Source of the DNA: Streptomyces sp. WMMC940
GTDB lineage: Bacteria > Actinomycetota > Actinomycetes > Streptomycetales > Streptomycetaceae
Length of the DNA: 64,000 bases
Direction: 5' to 3'
NCBI RefSeq assembly: GCF_027460265.1
Contig: NZ_JAPZBC010000001.1
Coordinates: 372,001-436,000 of the forward strand
Below are positions 31,305-39,807 of this stretch, in pieces. A program made the translations under genes and the position numbers. The first letter of the stretch is position 1, and each line of letters opens with the position of its first letter. The notes under the pieces were generated by a model that did no database searches, had not been told where the DNA came from, and saw only the letters and a program-made list of their open reading frames with translations.

Positions 31305-31456
31305 GCGACGACACGTACGACGACTCCGCCCCGAACCGGTCAGGTGCCTCGCGGTCCGGGAGACCCCTGTCGCTGAGCACGCTCAGGCGGGCGACCCGAT
31401 GGGAGACGCTCGCCGTTCTCGCAGTGCTCCTCGTCTGCGTCCTCGCGTTCGCCTAG
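31301..31456 (+). CDS. Small C-terminally anchored membrane protein
   Basis: A 51-residue frame starting at an ATG that overlaps the stop of the LysR-like frame (ATGA). The first 30 residues are polar and acidic then basic; the last 16 (TLAVLAVLLVCVLAFA) form one membrane helix. GACGGG precedes the ATG. Third-position bias is good. No family is recognised; it could be a real tail-anchored peptide or a chance frame. Confidence 0.4.
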   Translation: MSDDTYDDSAPNRSGASRSGRPLSLSTLRRATRWETLAVLAVLLVCVLAFA

Positions 31457-31950
31457 CCTGCCCCGCCCGCGATCGCGACCGGTCCGGACCCTGGCCGGGG
31501 TTTGTGAAAGTCGTCAACCGTAGGTGTTGAGGTGCTTGGTGAAGGTCGTCCTCGCCGCCGGACGAGAACAGCCCACAGGCGATCAGCTCGGCCAAGCCGT
31601 CGGGGTCGAGAACCCCACCGACGCCGGGTACTGCGGGGGCTGGCACCGCGTCCTCGTGCCCGCTACCCGGGCTTTCGCCCGTCAGGCAGCCTTGCTTCCG
31701 GAGTGGTCGGCATCGAGGCCGGCCCCCGAGGCACCTCCCACGGACGAGGACGCCTGCACCGGCCAGGGCGGCGGTGCAGGCGCCTGCGTCGACAAGTACC
31801 TCCCCCGTCCGTCCCGCCCGCCGTCTCCACCGCGCCGAACACACGCTCCGCCGGCAGGCTGCGGCGCACTCGCCGACCTGTACGCCGAACCGGGGCCGGG
31901 CCCCAGGGGCGCCGGAGGACGGTGACTTCCTCCACTCCGGTGAGGTCGCC
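31457..31950. other. Gap before the zincophore importer genes
   Basis: Nearly 500 bases with no supportable gene. A minus-strand frame gives an odd but uninterrupted piece (DPDGLAELIACGLFSSGGEDD) that I cannot match to a family; it may be a remnant. GC content is a little lower than in flanking genes. Confidence 0.4.
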
Positions 31951-32778
31951 TCAGCAAGGGCCCCACGTACGATCGAGCTGCAACGCGTTCCTGGCAGTCG
32001 TCTGCGTGGCATTGGCGGCCAGGTAGGTGATGCGAAGGGTGCCGGTGAGGTGTTCGTGGTCGACGAGGACCTTGACGCCGTAGACCGACTTGATCAGGTC
32101 CGGGGTCAGCACGGTCTCCGGGTCGCCCGCGGCGGCCACCTGCCCGTGGTCGAGGACGACGATGTGGTCGCAGTACCGGGCCGCGAGGTTGAGGTCGTGC
32201 AGGGCGACGACGCAGGTGACGTCCAGGGATGTCAGCAGGTCGAGGAGTTCGAGCTGGTGACGGATGTCGAGGTGGTTGGTGGGTTCGTCGAGCAGGATCT
32301 CCCGGGGCTCCTGGGCGAGGGCGCGGGCGAGTTGGGTGCGCTGCTTCTCCCCTCCGGAGAGGGTGTGCCAGCTCTGGTGCTGCTTGTCGGTGATCTCGGC
32401 GCGCTCCAGCGCCGCGTCGACGATCCGCCGGTCGTGCTCGGTCAGCGCGTCGAAACGGCCGCGGAAAGGGGTGCGGCCGAGTTCCACGACCTGGCGGACA
32501 TTGACGTGGTGGTGGGCGGACACGTCCTGTTCGACGACGGCCAGCCGTCGGGCCAGCACCCGTCGGCCGAGATCGCGCAGGCTGGTGTCGTCGTAGCGGA
32601 CGGTTCCGGTGTCGGGGCGGCGCAGTCCGGCGAGCAGCCGCAGCAGTGTCGACTTGCCCGAGCCGTTGGGGCCGAGGAGACCGACGACCTTCCCGTCGTG
32701 CGCCGCCATCTCGATGCCGTCCAGCAGCCGATGGCCCTTGACCGACCAGGAGAGTCGGGTGGTGGTGATGCGACCCAT
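31951..32778 (-). CDS. FecE/FepC-type ABC transporter ATPase, metallophore import
   Basis: A 275-residue ATPase of the iron-siderophore/B12 class. Walker A is GPNGSGKSTLL, signature LSGGEKQRTQ, Walker B REILLDEPTNHLD, with the switch histidine in ALHDLNLAARY. The ATG overlaps the permease stop at 32778 (TGATG), so the two are coupled. With the permease and the binding protein it forms a complete importer. Its place beside a metallophore biosynthesis operon and a Zur-like site suggests uptake of the metal-loaded product, probably zinc (inference). Confidence 0.92.
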   Translation of the reverse strand: MGRITTTRLSWSVKGHRLLDGIEMAAHDGKVVGLLGPNGSGKSTLLRLLAGLRRPDTGTVRYDDTSLRDLGRRVLARRLAVVEQDVSAHHHVNVRQVVELGRTPFRGRFDALTEHDRRIVDAALERAEITDKQHQSWHTLSGGEKQRTQLARALAQEPREILLDEPTNHLDIRHQLELLDLLTSLDVTCVVALHDLNLAARYCDHIVVLDHGQVAAAGDPETVLTPDLIKSVYGVKVLVDHEHLTGTLRITYLAANATQTTARNALQLDRTWGPC

Positions 32779-33875
32779 CAGGACTCCAGACGCTTCAGGA
32801 CCAGCGCGAACGCGGGCGCGCCGAGAAGGGCGGTGATGACGCCGGCGGGCAGTTCGTGGGGCGCGAACGCCGTCCGCGCGAACACGTCCACCCAGATGAG
32901 GAAGACGGCGCCGACGATCGCGGACAGGGGGAGCAGGGAGCGGTGCATCGGGCCCGTCAGGATGCGGACGCCATGCGGAACGAGCAGCCCGATGAAGCCG
33001 ATCGCGCCGGAGGCCGCCACGGCGGCGGCCGTGATGACCGAGGTCAGCACCATCAGCCAGACGCGGGCCGCGGTGACGTTGATGCCCAGGGCAGCGGCGG
33101 AGTCCCACCCGAACGTGAAGGCGTCGAGGGCGGGCGCGAAGAACTGGACGGCGACCACCCCGACCAGGATGATCACGAGGGTGACGGTCACCCCCTCCCA
33201 CCGGGCGCCCCCGAGGGTGCCGAGGAGCCAGTAGGTGAACCCCCGGGTCGAGTTCGCGTCCCCGTTGACCATGAGGATGACCGAGGTGACCCCGGCGAAG
33301 AACTGGGACACGAGTACGCCGGTCAGCACCACCCGGGAGGGGCTGGCGACGCGCCCGCCGCCGAGCAGGAGCAGCAGCAGGGCGAAGGACACAAGGCCGC
33401 CGACGAAGGCTCCGGTCGAGAGGGAGACGCTTCCACCGATGCCCAGCAGGAGTACGGCGACCGCGCCGGTGGAGGCGCCGGAGGAGACTCCCAGCAGATA
33501 GGGGTCGGCCAGGGGGTTCCTGGTGACCGCTTGCAGGATCGCGCCCGAGACCGCCAGGGCCATGCCGACGGCGGCGGCCAGCAGCACCCGCGGGAAGCGC
33601 GACTCCCAGATCAGCGCGTCCAACAGCCCCGGCAGGGGTGGGGTGGGGGCGATGCCGCCCAGCCCGATGTGCCGGAGGATCGTGGAGACCACGTCCAGGG
33701 GCCGGATGTCGGCGCTCCCGAACAGCGACGCGGTGACGATCGACACCAGGAGCCCGGCGACGGCCAGGAGGTGGAGCGCCGCAGTCGAGGCGCGCCGCCG
33801 GCGCACCGGAACCTTCTCACCTCTGGTGATCGGCTCTCCGGTGCGCGCGGCGGTCGTGTGTGAACTCGTCGTCAT
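32778..33875 (-). CDS. FecCD-type ABC transporter permease, metallophore import
   Basis: A 365-residue permease with about nine or ten membrane helices. Family motifs are IWESRFPRVLLAAAVGMALAVSGAI, NPLADPYLLGVSSGAS and GAIGFIGLLVPHGVR. A basic N-terminal extension of about 30 residues precedes the first helix. Only one permease gene is present, so it should work as a homodimer. It lies 12 bases after the binding-protein gene. Confidence 0.93.
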   Translation of the reverse strand: MTTSSHTTAARTGEPITRGEKVPVRRRRASTAALHLLAVAGLLVSIVTASLFGSADIRPLDVVSTILRHIGLGGIAPTPPLPGLLDALIWESRFPRVLLAAAVGMALAVSGAILQAVTRNPLADPYLLGVSSGASTGAVAVLLLGIGGSVSLSTGAFVGGLVSFALLLLLLGGGRVASPSRVVLTGVLVSQFFAGVTSVILMVNGDANSTRGFTYWLLGTLGGARWEGVTVTLVIILVGVVAVQFFAPALDAFTFGWDSAAALGINVTAARVWLMVLTSVITAAAVAASGAIGFIGLLVPHGVRILTGPMHRSLLPLSAIVGAVFLIWVDVFARTAFAPHELPAGVITALLGAPAFALVLKRLES

Positions 33876-33887
33876 GATGTCGACAGG

Positions 33888-34913
33888 TCACCCGAGCTTG
33901 TTCAGGCCGTCGACGAGCGCGGGCACGGCGGACGCGCTGCCGTAGCCGGGATCCATGTGACTGCCGGGGATGGTGACGAACCGATCGCCCTTCACGGCGG
34001 CGAGCCTGCTGGTGAGCGGGTCCTTCTTGAGGAGGTCGATCTTCTCCTCGGCGGTGTCGTTGGGTTCGCCTCGGGTCAGGTCGGCCAGGATGATGACGTC
34101 GGGATTCCGGGCGGCGACCTCGTCCCAGCTCACCTCGGCCCACTTGGTCTTGGCGTCGGCGAAGACGTTCTCGACCCCGACCAGCTGCGAGATGTGCTGC
34201 GGCAGACCCCCGGGGCCCGCTGCCCACGGGGTGCCCTCGTAGGTGGAGTAGAACCACATGACCTTCAGCGGCTTGTCCCGCTTCCTGACGGTGCCCACCG
34301 CCTTGTCCACCACGGCCTGCTGCTCGGTCGCCAGCTTCTCTCCGGCCTCGGGCACGCCCATGATCTTGCCCAGCCGGCGGTACTCCTCGAACATCATCGT
34401 GAAGTCCGCGTTCGCCACGCTCTCGTGGTACGTGCAGTCGAACTCGGTCAGGTAGGTGGGAACGCCCAGGTCGTGGAGCTGCTTGCGGTCGCCGGACTGC
34501 TCCTTGGTGAACATGCTCGCGAAGGAGCCGTACACGAAGTCCGGCTGTGCTTCCAGCAGCTTCTCGTGCTTGATCTCCGCCCCGGGCGCGGACAGGATCG
34601 GAATCCTCTTGTACTGCTGGGCGATCGCGTCCGGCGTCTTCTCGATCTCATAGCCCGACCCGACGATCCGGTCCCCCACCCCCAGATGGATGAGGATCTC
34701 GGCGGCGGTCTGGTTCAGGGTGACGACCTTCTTCGGCGCGGCCTCGTAGGTCACGTCGATGCCGCAGTTCTTCAGGGTGAACGGGTAGGCCGTCGCACTC
34801 TTTCCGGACTTCGCGTCCCGGCCGCGGTCATCGGTGGGCGAGTCCGTGGCACACCCCGTGACCGCGAGGACCGCGAGGGTCGTAAGTATTTTGGTAATCG
34901 TTTTCGTTTTCAT
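33888..34913 (-). CDS. FepB-type metallophore-binding lipoprotein
   Basis: A 341-residue periplasmic-binding protein of the siderophore class, lipid-anchored through the lipobox AVTGC (Cys21). The fold is recognised by KKVVTLNQTAAEILIHLGVGDRIVG, the SWDEVAARNPDVIILAD strand and the C-terminal lobe end SASAVPALVDGLNKLG. The start MKTKTITKIL is AT-rich and has no good Shine-Dalgarno, because a palindromic operator candidate (34892-34912) overlaps the first codons. It heads the three-gene import operon, 258 bases after the biosynthetic operon on the same strand. Confidence 0.9.
   Translation of the reverse strand: MKTKTITKILTTLAVLAVTGCATDSPTDDRGRDAKSGKSATAYPFTLKNCGIDVTYEAAPKKVVTLNQTAAEILIHLGVGDRIVGSGYEIEKTPDAIAQQYKRIPILSAPGAEIKHEKLLEAQPDFVYGSFASMFTKEQSGDRKQLHDLGVPTYLTEFDCTYHESVANADFTMMFEEYRRLGKIMGVPEAGEKLATEQQAVVDKAVGTVRKRDKPLKVMWFYSTYEGTPWAAGPGGLPQHISQLVGVENVFADAKTKWAEVSWDEVAARNPDVIILADLTRGEPNDTAEEKIDLLKKDPLTSRLAAVKGDRFVTIPGSHMDPGYGSASAVPALVDGLNKLG
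34892..34912. promoter_or_regulatory. Zur-box-like operator at the start of the importer operon
   Basis: This 21-base site begins TGGTAAT, identical to the first seven bases of the rpmG site, and ends GTTTTCA, nearly identical to the end of the rpmF site (ATTTTCA). Internal symmetry is weaker than at those sites. It overlaps the start codon of the binding-protein gene, which would let a repressor block expression. Confidence 0.5.
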
Positions 34914-35171
34914 CAGCGGCAGCGTACCAGCTCGCACGCGACGTCTGAAGCCCTGACCCCGCCGGACGGATCCGGCCGAAAAGGCCTCCGCACACGGGCC
35001 GTTCGGCAGCTCACGGGCGTCCCGCGACGGCATCGAGGCACACCGCGCCGGCGTGCGCGAAGCCCTCGGCCGGGGCTCCCGAACGCTTCCCGGGGCGCGC
35101 GTCACGGACGCACGCCCCGGGGACCCAGGCGCTCGGGGCGCGGGGACTGGACGGTTCTGCCGGTGCGCGCG

Positions 35172-36155
35172 TTATGGCAGCATCGCGGCCAACCGGTGGA
35201 CGACCTGCTCGTCGAACAAGCCGTTGGCCGCCATCCATTCGTCGTTGAACACGGTGTCCAGGTACTTGTCACCGCCGTCGCAGACCAGCACGACGATGGT
35301 GGTCCCCGCCCCCACGCACTGCGCCTGCTCCAGGGCCTTGTAGACCACGCCGCCCGCCGAACCGCCGATCAGGATGCCGAAGCTCCTGGCCAGGTAGCGG
35401 CAGGTCTCGAAGGCTTCCGAGTCACTGACCTTGACACCCTGGTCGAACAGTTCGTAGTCGACGACGCCGCCGATCTCCGAGCCTTCGGGTGTACCGGTCC
35501 CGGACTGGTGGTAGGGCGCTCCCTTGCCACCGAAGACGACGGACCCCACCGGCTCGACGCCGATGATCTTCAGGTCGGGGATGCGTTCCCGCAGGACGCG
35601 GCCCGTTCCGCAGAGCGAACCACCGGTGCCGACGGCCCCGTACAGGTAGTGGATGTCGTCACCCAGGTCGTCGTGCAGTTCGCGGGCGAGCGGCCGGTAG
35701 CCGTTGGGGTTCCCCTGGTTGCGGTGTTGCGCGGTCCAGTACGCGCCGTGCTCGGCCGCGAGTCGCTCGGCCACGGTGTCGCGTTCGGCGGTGGCGAGGC
35801 CCTCCTCGTCCCCGGCGACGTTGCGTATGTCGGCCCCGTAGGCGAGCATCCCGCGCAACTTGTCCGTACTGGAGTGGTTGTCCACCACGGCGGTGAACTT
35901 GTATCCGCGTTCGGCGGCTACGAGTGCCAGGCCGAGCCCGGTGTTACCCGAGGTGGACTCGACCAGCCACCCGCCAGGGGCGAGCAGCCCCGCCGCCTCC
36001 GCCTCGTCCACCATGTTCCTGGCCATCCGGATCTTGGCGGTACCGGTGGGGTTGTACTGCTCCATCTTCAGCACGACGGTCGCCGAACCCTCGGCAACCG
36101 ACAGTTCGAGCATGGGCGTTCGCCCTATCAGGTCGGATACCCTGCTTCTGATCAC
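35172..36155 (-). CDS. SbnA-like PLP synthase of the cysteine synthase family (2,3-diaminopropionate type)
   Basis: A 327-residue fold-type II PLP enzyme. The PLP lysine is Lys41 in NPTGTAKIRMA, and ESTSGNTGLGLAL is the substrate loop. The C-terminal end VCDGGDKYLDTVFNDEWM matches SbnA, which joins O-phosphoserine with glutamate on the way to 2,3-diaminopropionate, better than housekeeping cysteine synthases. GTG start overlaps the aminotransferase stop by four bases. With the SbnB-like protein at 38778, it would supply the diamine core of an EDDS-type zincophore (inference). It is the last gene of the biosynthetic operon. Confidence 0.85.
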   Translation of the reverse strand: MIRSRVSDLIGRTPMLELSVAEGSATVVLKMEQYNPTGTAKIRMARNMVDEAEAAGLLAPGGWLVESTSGNTGLGLALVAAERGYKFTAVVDNHSSTDKLRGMLAYGADIRNVAGDEEGLATAERDTVAERLAAEHGAYWTAQHRNQGNPNGYRPLARELHDDLGDDIHYLYGAVGTGGSLCGTGRVLRERIPDLKIIGVEPVGSVVFGGKGAPYHQSGTGTPEGSEIGGVVDYELFDQGVKVSDSEAFETCRYLARSFGILIGGSAGGVVYKALEQAQCVGAGTTIVVLVCDGGDKYLDTVFNDEWMAANGLFDEQVVHRLAAMLP

Positions 36156-37294
36156 GGCTTGTCCTTCGCGCAGATCTCCGTCAGACACCGCACGAAGACG
36201 TCGTTCTCCTCGGGGGTCGACAGGGATGCTCGGATGTAGTTCTCGTATCCCGGCTCGCGCCACGCCTTGACGACGATTCCGGCGCGGTGCAGCTCCCGGG
36301 CGACCCGGTCGGAGGGGCAGCCGGTGTCGATGAAGAGGAAGTTGGTCGAGGACGGAACGACGCGCAGTCCCGCGCCGCGCAGCCGGTCGGTGACCCTGGC
36401 GATCTCGAGACCGGTCCGGCGGACCGTGTTCGCCAGGTGCTCGTGGTCGCCCAGCGCGGCGACGGCGGCGTCCTGGGCCGGCTGGTTGACGTTGTACGGC
36501 GTACGGACCCGGTCCAGTGCCTGGATCAGGGCGGCGTCGGAGGCGATACCGTACCCCACCCGGAAGGCTGCCAGCCCGTAGGCCTTGGAGAAGGTGCGCA
36601 GCACGATCCACGGCCGGTCCTGCCCGCGCAGGGCCTCCAGCCCGTCCGGGTAATCCGGGTTGGGCCGGGCGAACTCGCCGTACGCCTCGTCGAGCACCAG
36701 CAGGGCCGACTCCGGTGTGCCGGCCACGACTTGCTCCAACTGGCCGGCGCCGAGCATCGCACCGGTGGGGTTGCACGGGTTGGCGAGGAAGACGAGTTTC
36801 GGGCCTGCGGCCAGCGCGTCGCGCCAGGCGGCCGCGTCGAACCCGAACTCGGCGGTGACCGGGACCTTTTCGACCCGGGCTCCCATGACGCGAGGGAAGA
36901 TCTCGTGCAGGCTGAAGCCGGGCGCCTGGGTGACCACCAGGTCACCGGGATCGAGGACGGCCCGGCACAGCAGCTCGAGGATGTTCTCCGAACCGTTGCC
37001 GAGCACGACACGCTCGGCCGGCACGTCCAGGCTCTTCCCGATGGCCTCGGCGAGCCGTTTGCCGGTCGGGTCGGGATAGCGGGAGACGCCACCGGCCAGG
37101 CCCAGTCGTACGGCTTCCGCGACCGCCGGGGAGATGGCGAACGGGCTCTCGTTGTTGGAGAGTTTGATGACGCGGCGGGAGCCGCTGAGGGCCGCCACCT
37201 CGTCCGGGTCGGCGCCGGGATCGTAGCGGGGCAGGCCCGCCACCTCCCTGCGTATCAAGGAGGCCGACGAGGCCGGTGCGAGGACGGGGTTCAT
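36152..37294 (-). CDS. PLP-dependent aminotransferase, HisC-like, in the zincophore operon
   Basis: A 380-residue fold-type I aminotransferase most like histidinol-phosphate aminotransferases. PLP-binding residues are visible: Asn175 in ANPCNPTG, Asp202 in LDEAYGEF and Lys237 in FSKAYGLAAFRVGYG. Its operon has no histidine genes, so a role in the metallophore pathway is more likely, either supplying an amino or keto acid precursor or acting on an intermediate. The start overlaps the MATE gene stop (ATGA at 37291-37294). Confidence 0.85.
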   Translation of the reverse strand: MNPVLAPASSASLIRREVAGLPRYDPGADPDEVAALSGSRRVIKLSNNESPFAISPAVAEAVRLGLAGGVSRYPDPTGKRLAEAIGKSLDVPAERVVLGNGSENILELLCRAVLDPGDLVVTQAPGFSLHEIFPRVMGARVEKVPVTAEFGFDAAAWRDALAAGPKLVFLANPCNPTGAMLGAGQLEQVVAGTPESALLVLDEAYGEFARPNPDYPDGLEALRGQDRPWIVLRTFSKAYGLAAFRVGYGIASDAALIQALDRVRTPYNVNQPAQDAAVAALGDHEHLANTVRRTGLEIARVTDRLRGAGLRVVPSSTNFLFIDTGCPSDRVARELHRAGIVVKAWREPGYENYIRASLSTPEENDVFVRCLTEICAKDKP

Positions 37295-38781
37295 GACGAC
37301 TCCGGTTCCGGGACGGGTGCGCCGGACGTCTCCCGGTGGAGCCGGTCGACGCGGCGCAGGAAGGCGACCAGGAGGATGGCGGCGGTGGCCGCGAGGCCGA
37401 TGGTCTGGCCGAACCAGACGCCCTCGACGCCCCCGTCGGCACTCACCCCGAGCAGGTAGCCGGCGGGCAGCCCGATCAGCCAGTAACCGACGAGGGAGAT
37501 CCGGAACGGCCCGGCGGTGTCGCCGATGCCGCGCAGGATGCCGTTGCCGATGTTCTGGGTGGCGTCGAAGACCTGCATCAGGGCCGCGATCAGCAGCCCG
37601 GTCACGGTGAGCGCGATGATGTCCGCGTTGTCGGCGTGCTCGGCCGAGATGAACAGGGACACGATCTGCTCCGGGATCGCCAGGTACACGACGGCGATCA
37701 CCAGCGTCGCGATCAGGCCCCAGGCCGTGCCCAGGAGTCCCATTCTGCGCGCTGTCACATAGTCGTTGCCGCCGCCGGCCTCGCTGATGTGGATCGACGC
37801 CGCGTGGGACAGGCCGGCGGAGATCATGAAGACGATGTAGACGATCTGGTTCAGCACCGTCTGCGCGGCCAGGGCGTCGACGCCCAGGGAGCCGATGATC
37901 AGGGTGAGCACACTGAAGAACCCGGCCTCCGAGGCATAGGTCCCCGAGATCGGCAGGCCGAGACGCCAGACGGACCCGACCGCGTCCCCGGACCAGCGCC
38001 GTGCGTCGGGCGAGACGAGGTACGGGCGGAGGACGCTGTCGCGGAGGATCACCGCGATGAACGCCAGGAAGGACAGCAGGAACACCGTGACGGTGGCGAT
38101 CGCGACGCCGACGAACCCGAATGCGGGCAGACCGAACTTGCCGTAGATCAGTACGTAGTTCAGGCCGATGGTCACGACGACCGAGGCCAGCGTGATGGCC
38201 AGCAGCGGCCCGGGGCGCTTGAGTCCGGTGGTGAAGTGCCGCAGGTTCTGGAACCACAGGCAGGGCAGCATGCCCGGTGCCATGACCGTCAGGAACTCGT
38301 CTGCCTTGTCGACCACCGTGGGGTCCTGCCCCAGCAGGACGAGCAGCGGGCCGATCAGCAGCAGCGCCGCACAGAACACCACACCGCAGACGGTCGCCCA
38401 GAAGAAGCCGGCGAACAGCAGCGCGCCGATCCGTTCCCGGTCGCCCTGTACCCGCGCCTCTGCCACCAGGTTGCTGATTCCGGTGACCAGGCCCGTGCCG
38501 GTGGTGCGCAACTGGTTGAACAGCGCGATGGCCAGTCCGGCGGCGGCGATCTCCACCGCGCCGAGCCTGCCCAGCATCACGATGTCCACCGTGGTCAGCG
38601 CGACATAGGCGAAGTTGGTCAGGATCAACGGCAGCGCGAGCGTGAGCAGCGCCCGCGAGTTCTTGACCCACCAGCCGACGCCAGGCCCTGTCGCATCGGT
38701 GGTGCCGGCCACGTCGGTCGTGCCAGTTGTGCCAGTGGCACCGGTCGCGTCGTTGGCGTCGTTCGTTCGGGTACCGCTCAC
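37291..38781 (-). CDS. MATE family efflux transporter, probable zincophore exporter
   Basis: A 496-residue MATE transporter with about twelve membrane helices in two related halves. Typical segments are LALPLILTNFAYVALTTVDI, LVTGISNLVAEA and, in the second half, GLPISGTYASEAGFFSVLTL. The first ~30 residues are an unusual Thr/Gly/Ala/Asp-rich low-complexity stretch. GTG start overlaps the dehydrogenase stop by four bases. Position inside a metallophore operon suggests export of the finished chelator by ion antiport (inference). Confidence 0.88.
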   Translation of the reverse strand: MSGTRTNDANDATGATGTTGTTDVAGTTDATGPGVGWWVKNSRALLTLALPLILTNFAYVALTTVDIVMLGRLGAVEIAAAGLAIALFNQLRTTGTGLVTGISNLVAEARVQGDRERIGALLFAGFFWATVCGVVFCAALLLIGPLLVLLGQDPTVVDKADEFLTVMAPGMLPCLWFQNLRHFTTGLKRPGPLLAITLASVVVTIGLNYVLIYGKFGLPAFGFVGVAIATVTVFLLSFLAFIAVILRDSVLRPYLVSPDARRWSGDAVGSVWRLGLPISGTYASEAGFFSVLTLIIGSLGVDALAAQTVLNQIVYIVFMISAGLSHAASIHISEAGGGNDYVTARRMGLLGTAWGLIATLVIAVVYLAIPEQIVSLFISAEHADNADIIALTVTGLLIAALMQVFDATQNIGNGILRGIGDTAGPFRISLVGYWLIGLPAGYLLGVSADGGVEGVWFGQTIGLAATAAILLVAFLRRVDRLHRETSGAPVPEPESS

Positions 38782-39758
38782 CAGAAGTCGGCCCTTTCCC
38801 CGCGCCCGGCCGCGAGCGCGAGATCGGCTATGTACCGGCCCAGCGCGGCGTCGGTGACCGCCATACCGCTGTTGTAGGCGAAGACCACGTCGTCCGGATG
38901 GCGTCGGGCGGGTGCCCGGCCGAGCAGGACGTCCGGCAGCTGGGCGTCCACCGAGGGCAGGCTGCCGTCCTCGCCTCGCAGGTCGTCGCAGGTGGCGTGC
39001 ATCTGGGCGGTGTCGGTGGCGATCCGGTGGTCCGCGCCGTGGCACACGTCGGCGTGCACGCCGTAGCCGAGGAGTACGGCGACCGAGCCCGGCTTCATCC
39101 AGTCGCGCCGGACCTCCTCGGTGACGGACAGGCCGGCGGCGCCGATCACGACGTCCGCCCCACCGGCGGCCTCCCGGAGATCCTTGACGATCTCCACCTC
39201 GCGGCCGTCGACGCTGTCCTGGACGGCGCGCAGACCATCGGGGTAGGTGCCGAACACCTGCAACCGTTCCAGCTTCGGCAGGGCCGCGACCAGCATCGGC
39301 AGTGCCGCCTGCCCCTGGACTCCGGTGCCGACGACCAGGGCGCTGCGGGCGTCGGGGCAGGCCTCGCGGGCGAAGAGCGCGGTGGTGGCCGAGGACCGCA
39401 ACGGGCCGAGCTTCACTACGTCCATCAGGGCGATGGGCGCCCCGGTGGTGTCGTCGACGAGGAAGACGAACGAGTGGAATCGGTAACCGTCCCGGGTGCG
39501 GCGCGGGTCGAACTCGTAGACGGCCTTGAAGCAGACGGTGCCGCTGCCGGCGTCCCTGGCCACCATCGAGTAGCTCAGCGAGTGGTGGTCGGGATCGTCG
39601 ATGATCGTCTTGACCGGGTTGTTCGAGCCCCCTTCGCGCAAGGCGCGGTAGGCCTTCTCGACGACCTCGATCACCTGCCGGTGGTCGAGGTCCAGCCCTT
39701 CTTGCTGGGACTGCGGCAAGAGCCACAACTGCCCTGGCGGGGCGTAGCTCTGTGACAT
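38778..39758 (-). CDS. SbnB-like ornithine cyclodeaminase-family dehydrogenase
   Basis: A 326-residue NAD-dependent enzyme of the ornithine cyclodeaminase/mu-crystallin family. The nucleotide-binding loop is ALVVGTGVQGQAAL, and the substrate region has VDDTTGAPIALMDVVKLGPLRSSATTAL. SbnB oxidatively cleaves the SbnA product to give 2,3-diaminopropionate. The pairing with an SbnA-like gene in one operon strongly suggests the same chemistry. The start at 39758 has AAGGAG upstream; the longer frame to 39851 is rejected. Confidence 0.85.
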   Translation of the reverse strand: MSQSYAPPGQLWLLPQSQQEGLDLDHRQVIEVVEKAYRALREGGSNNPVKTIIDDPDHHSLSYSMVARDAGSGTVCFKAVYEFDPRRTRDGYRFHSFVFLVDDTTGAPIALMDVVKLGPLRSSATTALFAREACPDARSALVVGTGVQGQAALPMLVAALPKLERLQVFGTYPDGLRAVQDSVDGREVEIVKDLREAAGGADVVIGAAGLSVTEEVRRDWMKPGSVAVLLGYGVHADVCHGADHRIATDTAQMHATCDDLRGEDGSLPSVDAQLPDVLLGRAPARRHPDDVVFAYNSGMAVTDAALGRYIADLALAAGRGERADFW

Positions 39759-39807
39759 GCGAGGTTTCTCCTTCGTCGGCGGTCGCATCGGATTCGTTCG
39801 GGTTTCG

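Noticed and set aside
31383..32012. Minus-strand 209-residue frame
   Set aside because: No start with a ribosome site and mostly Arg/Gly-rich; only a short part looks protein-like, so it is mentioned as a gap.
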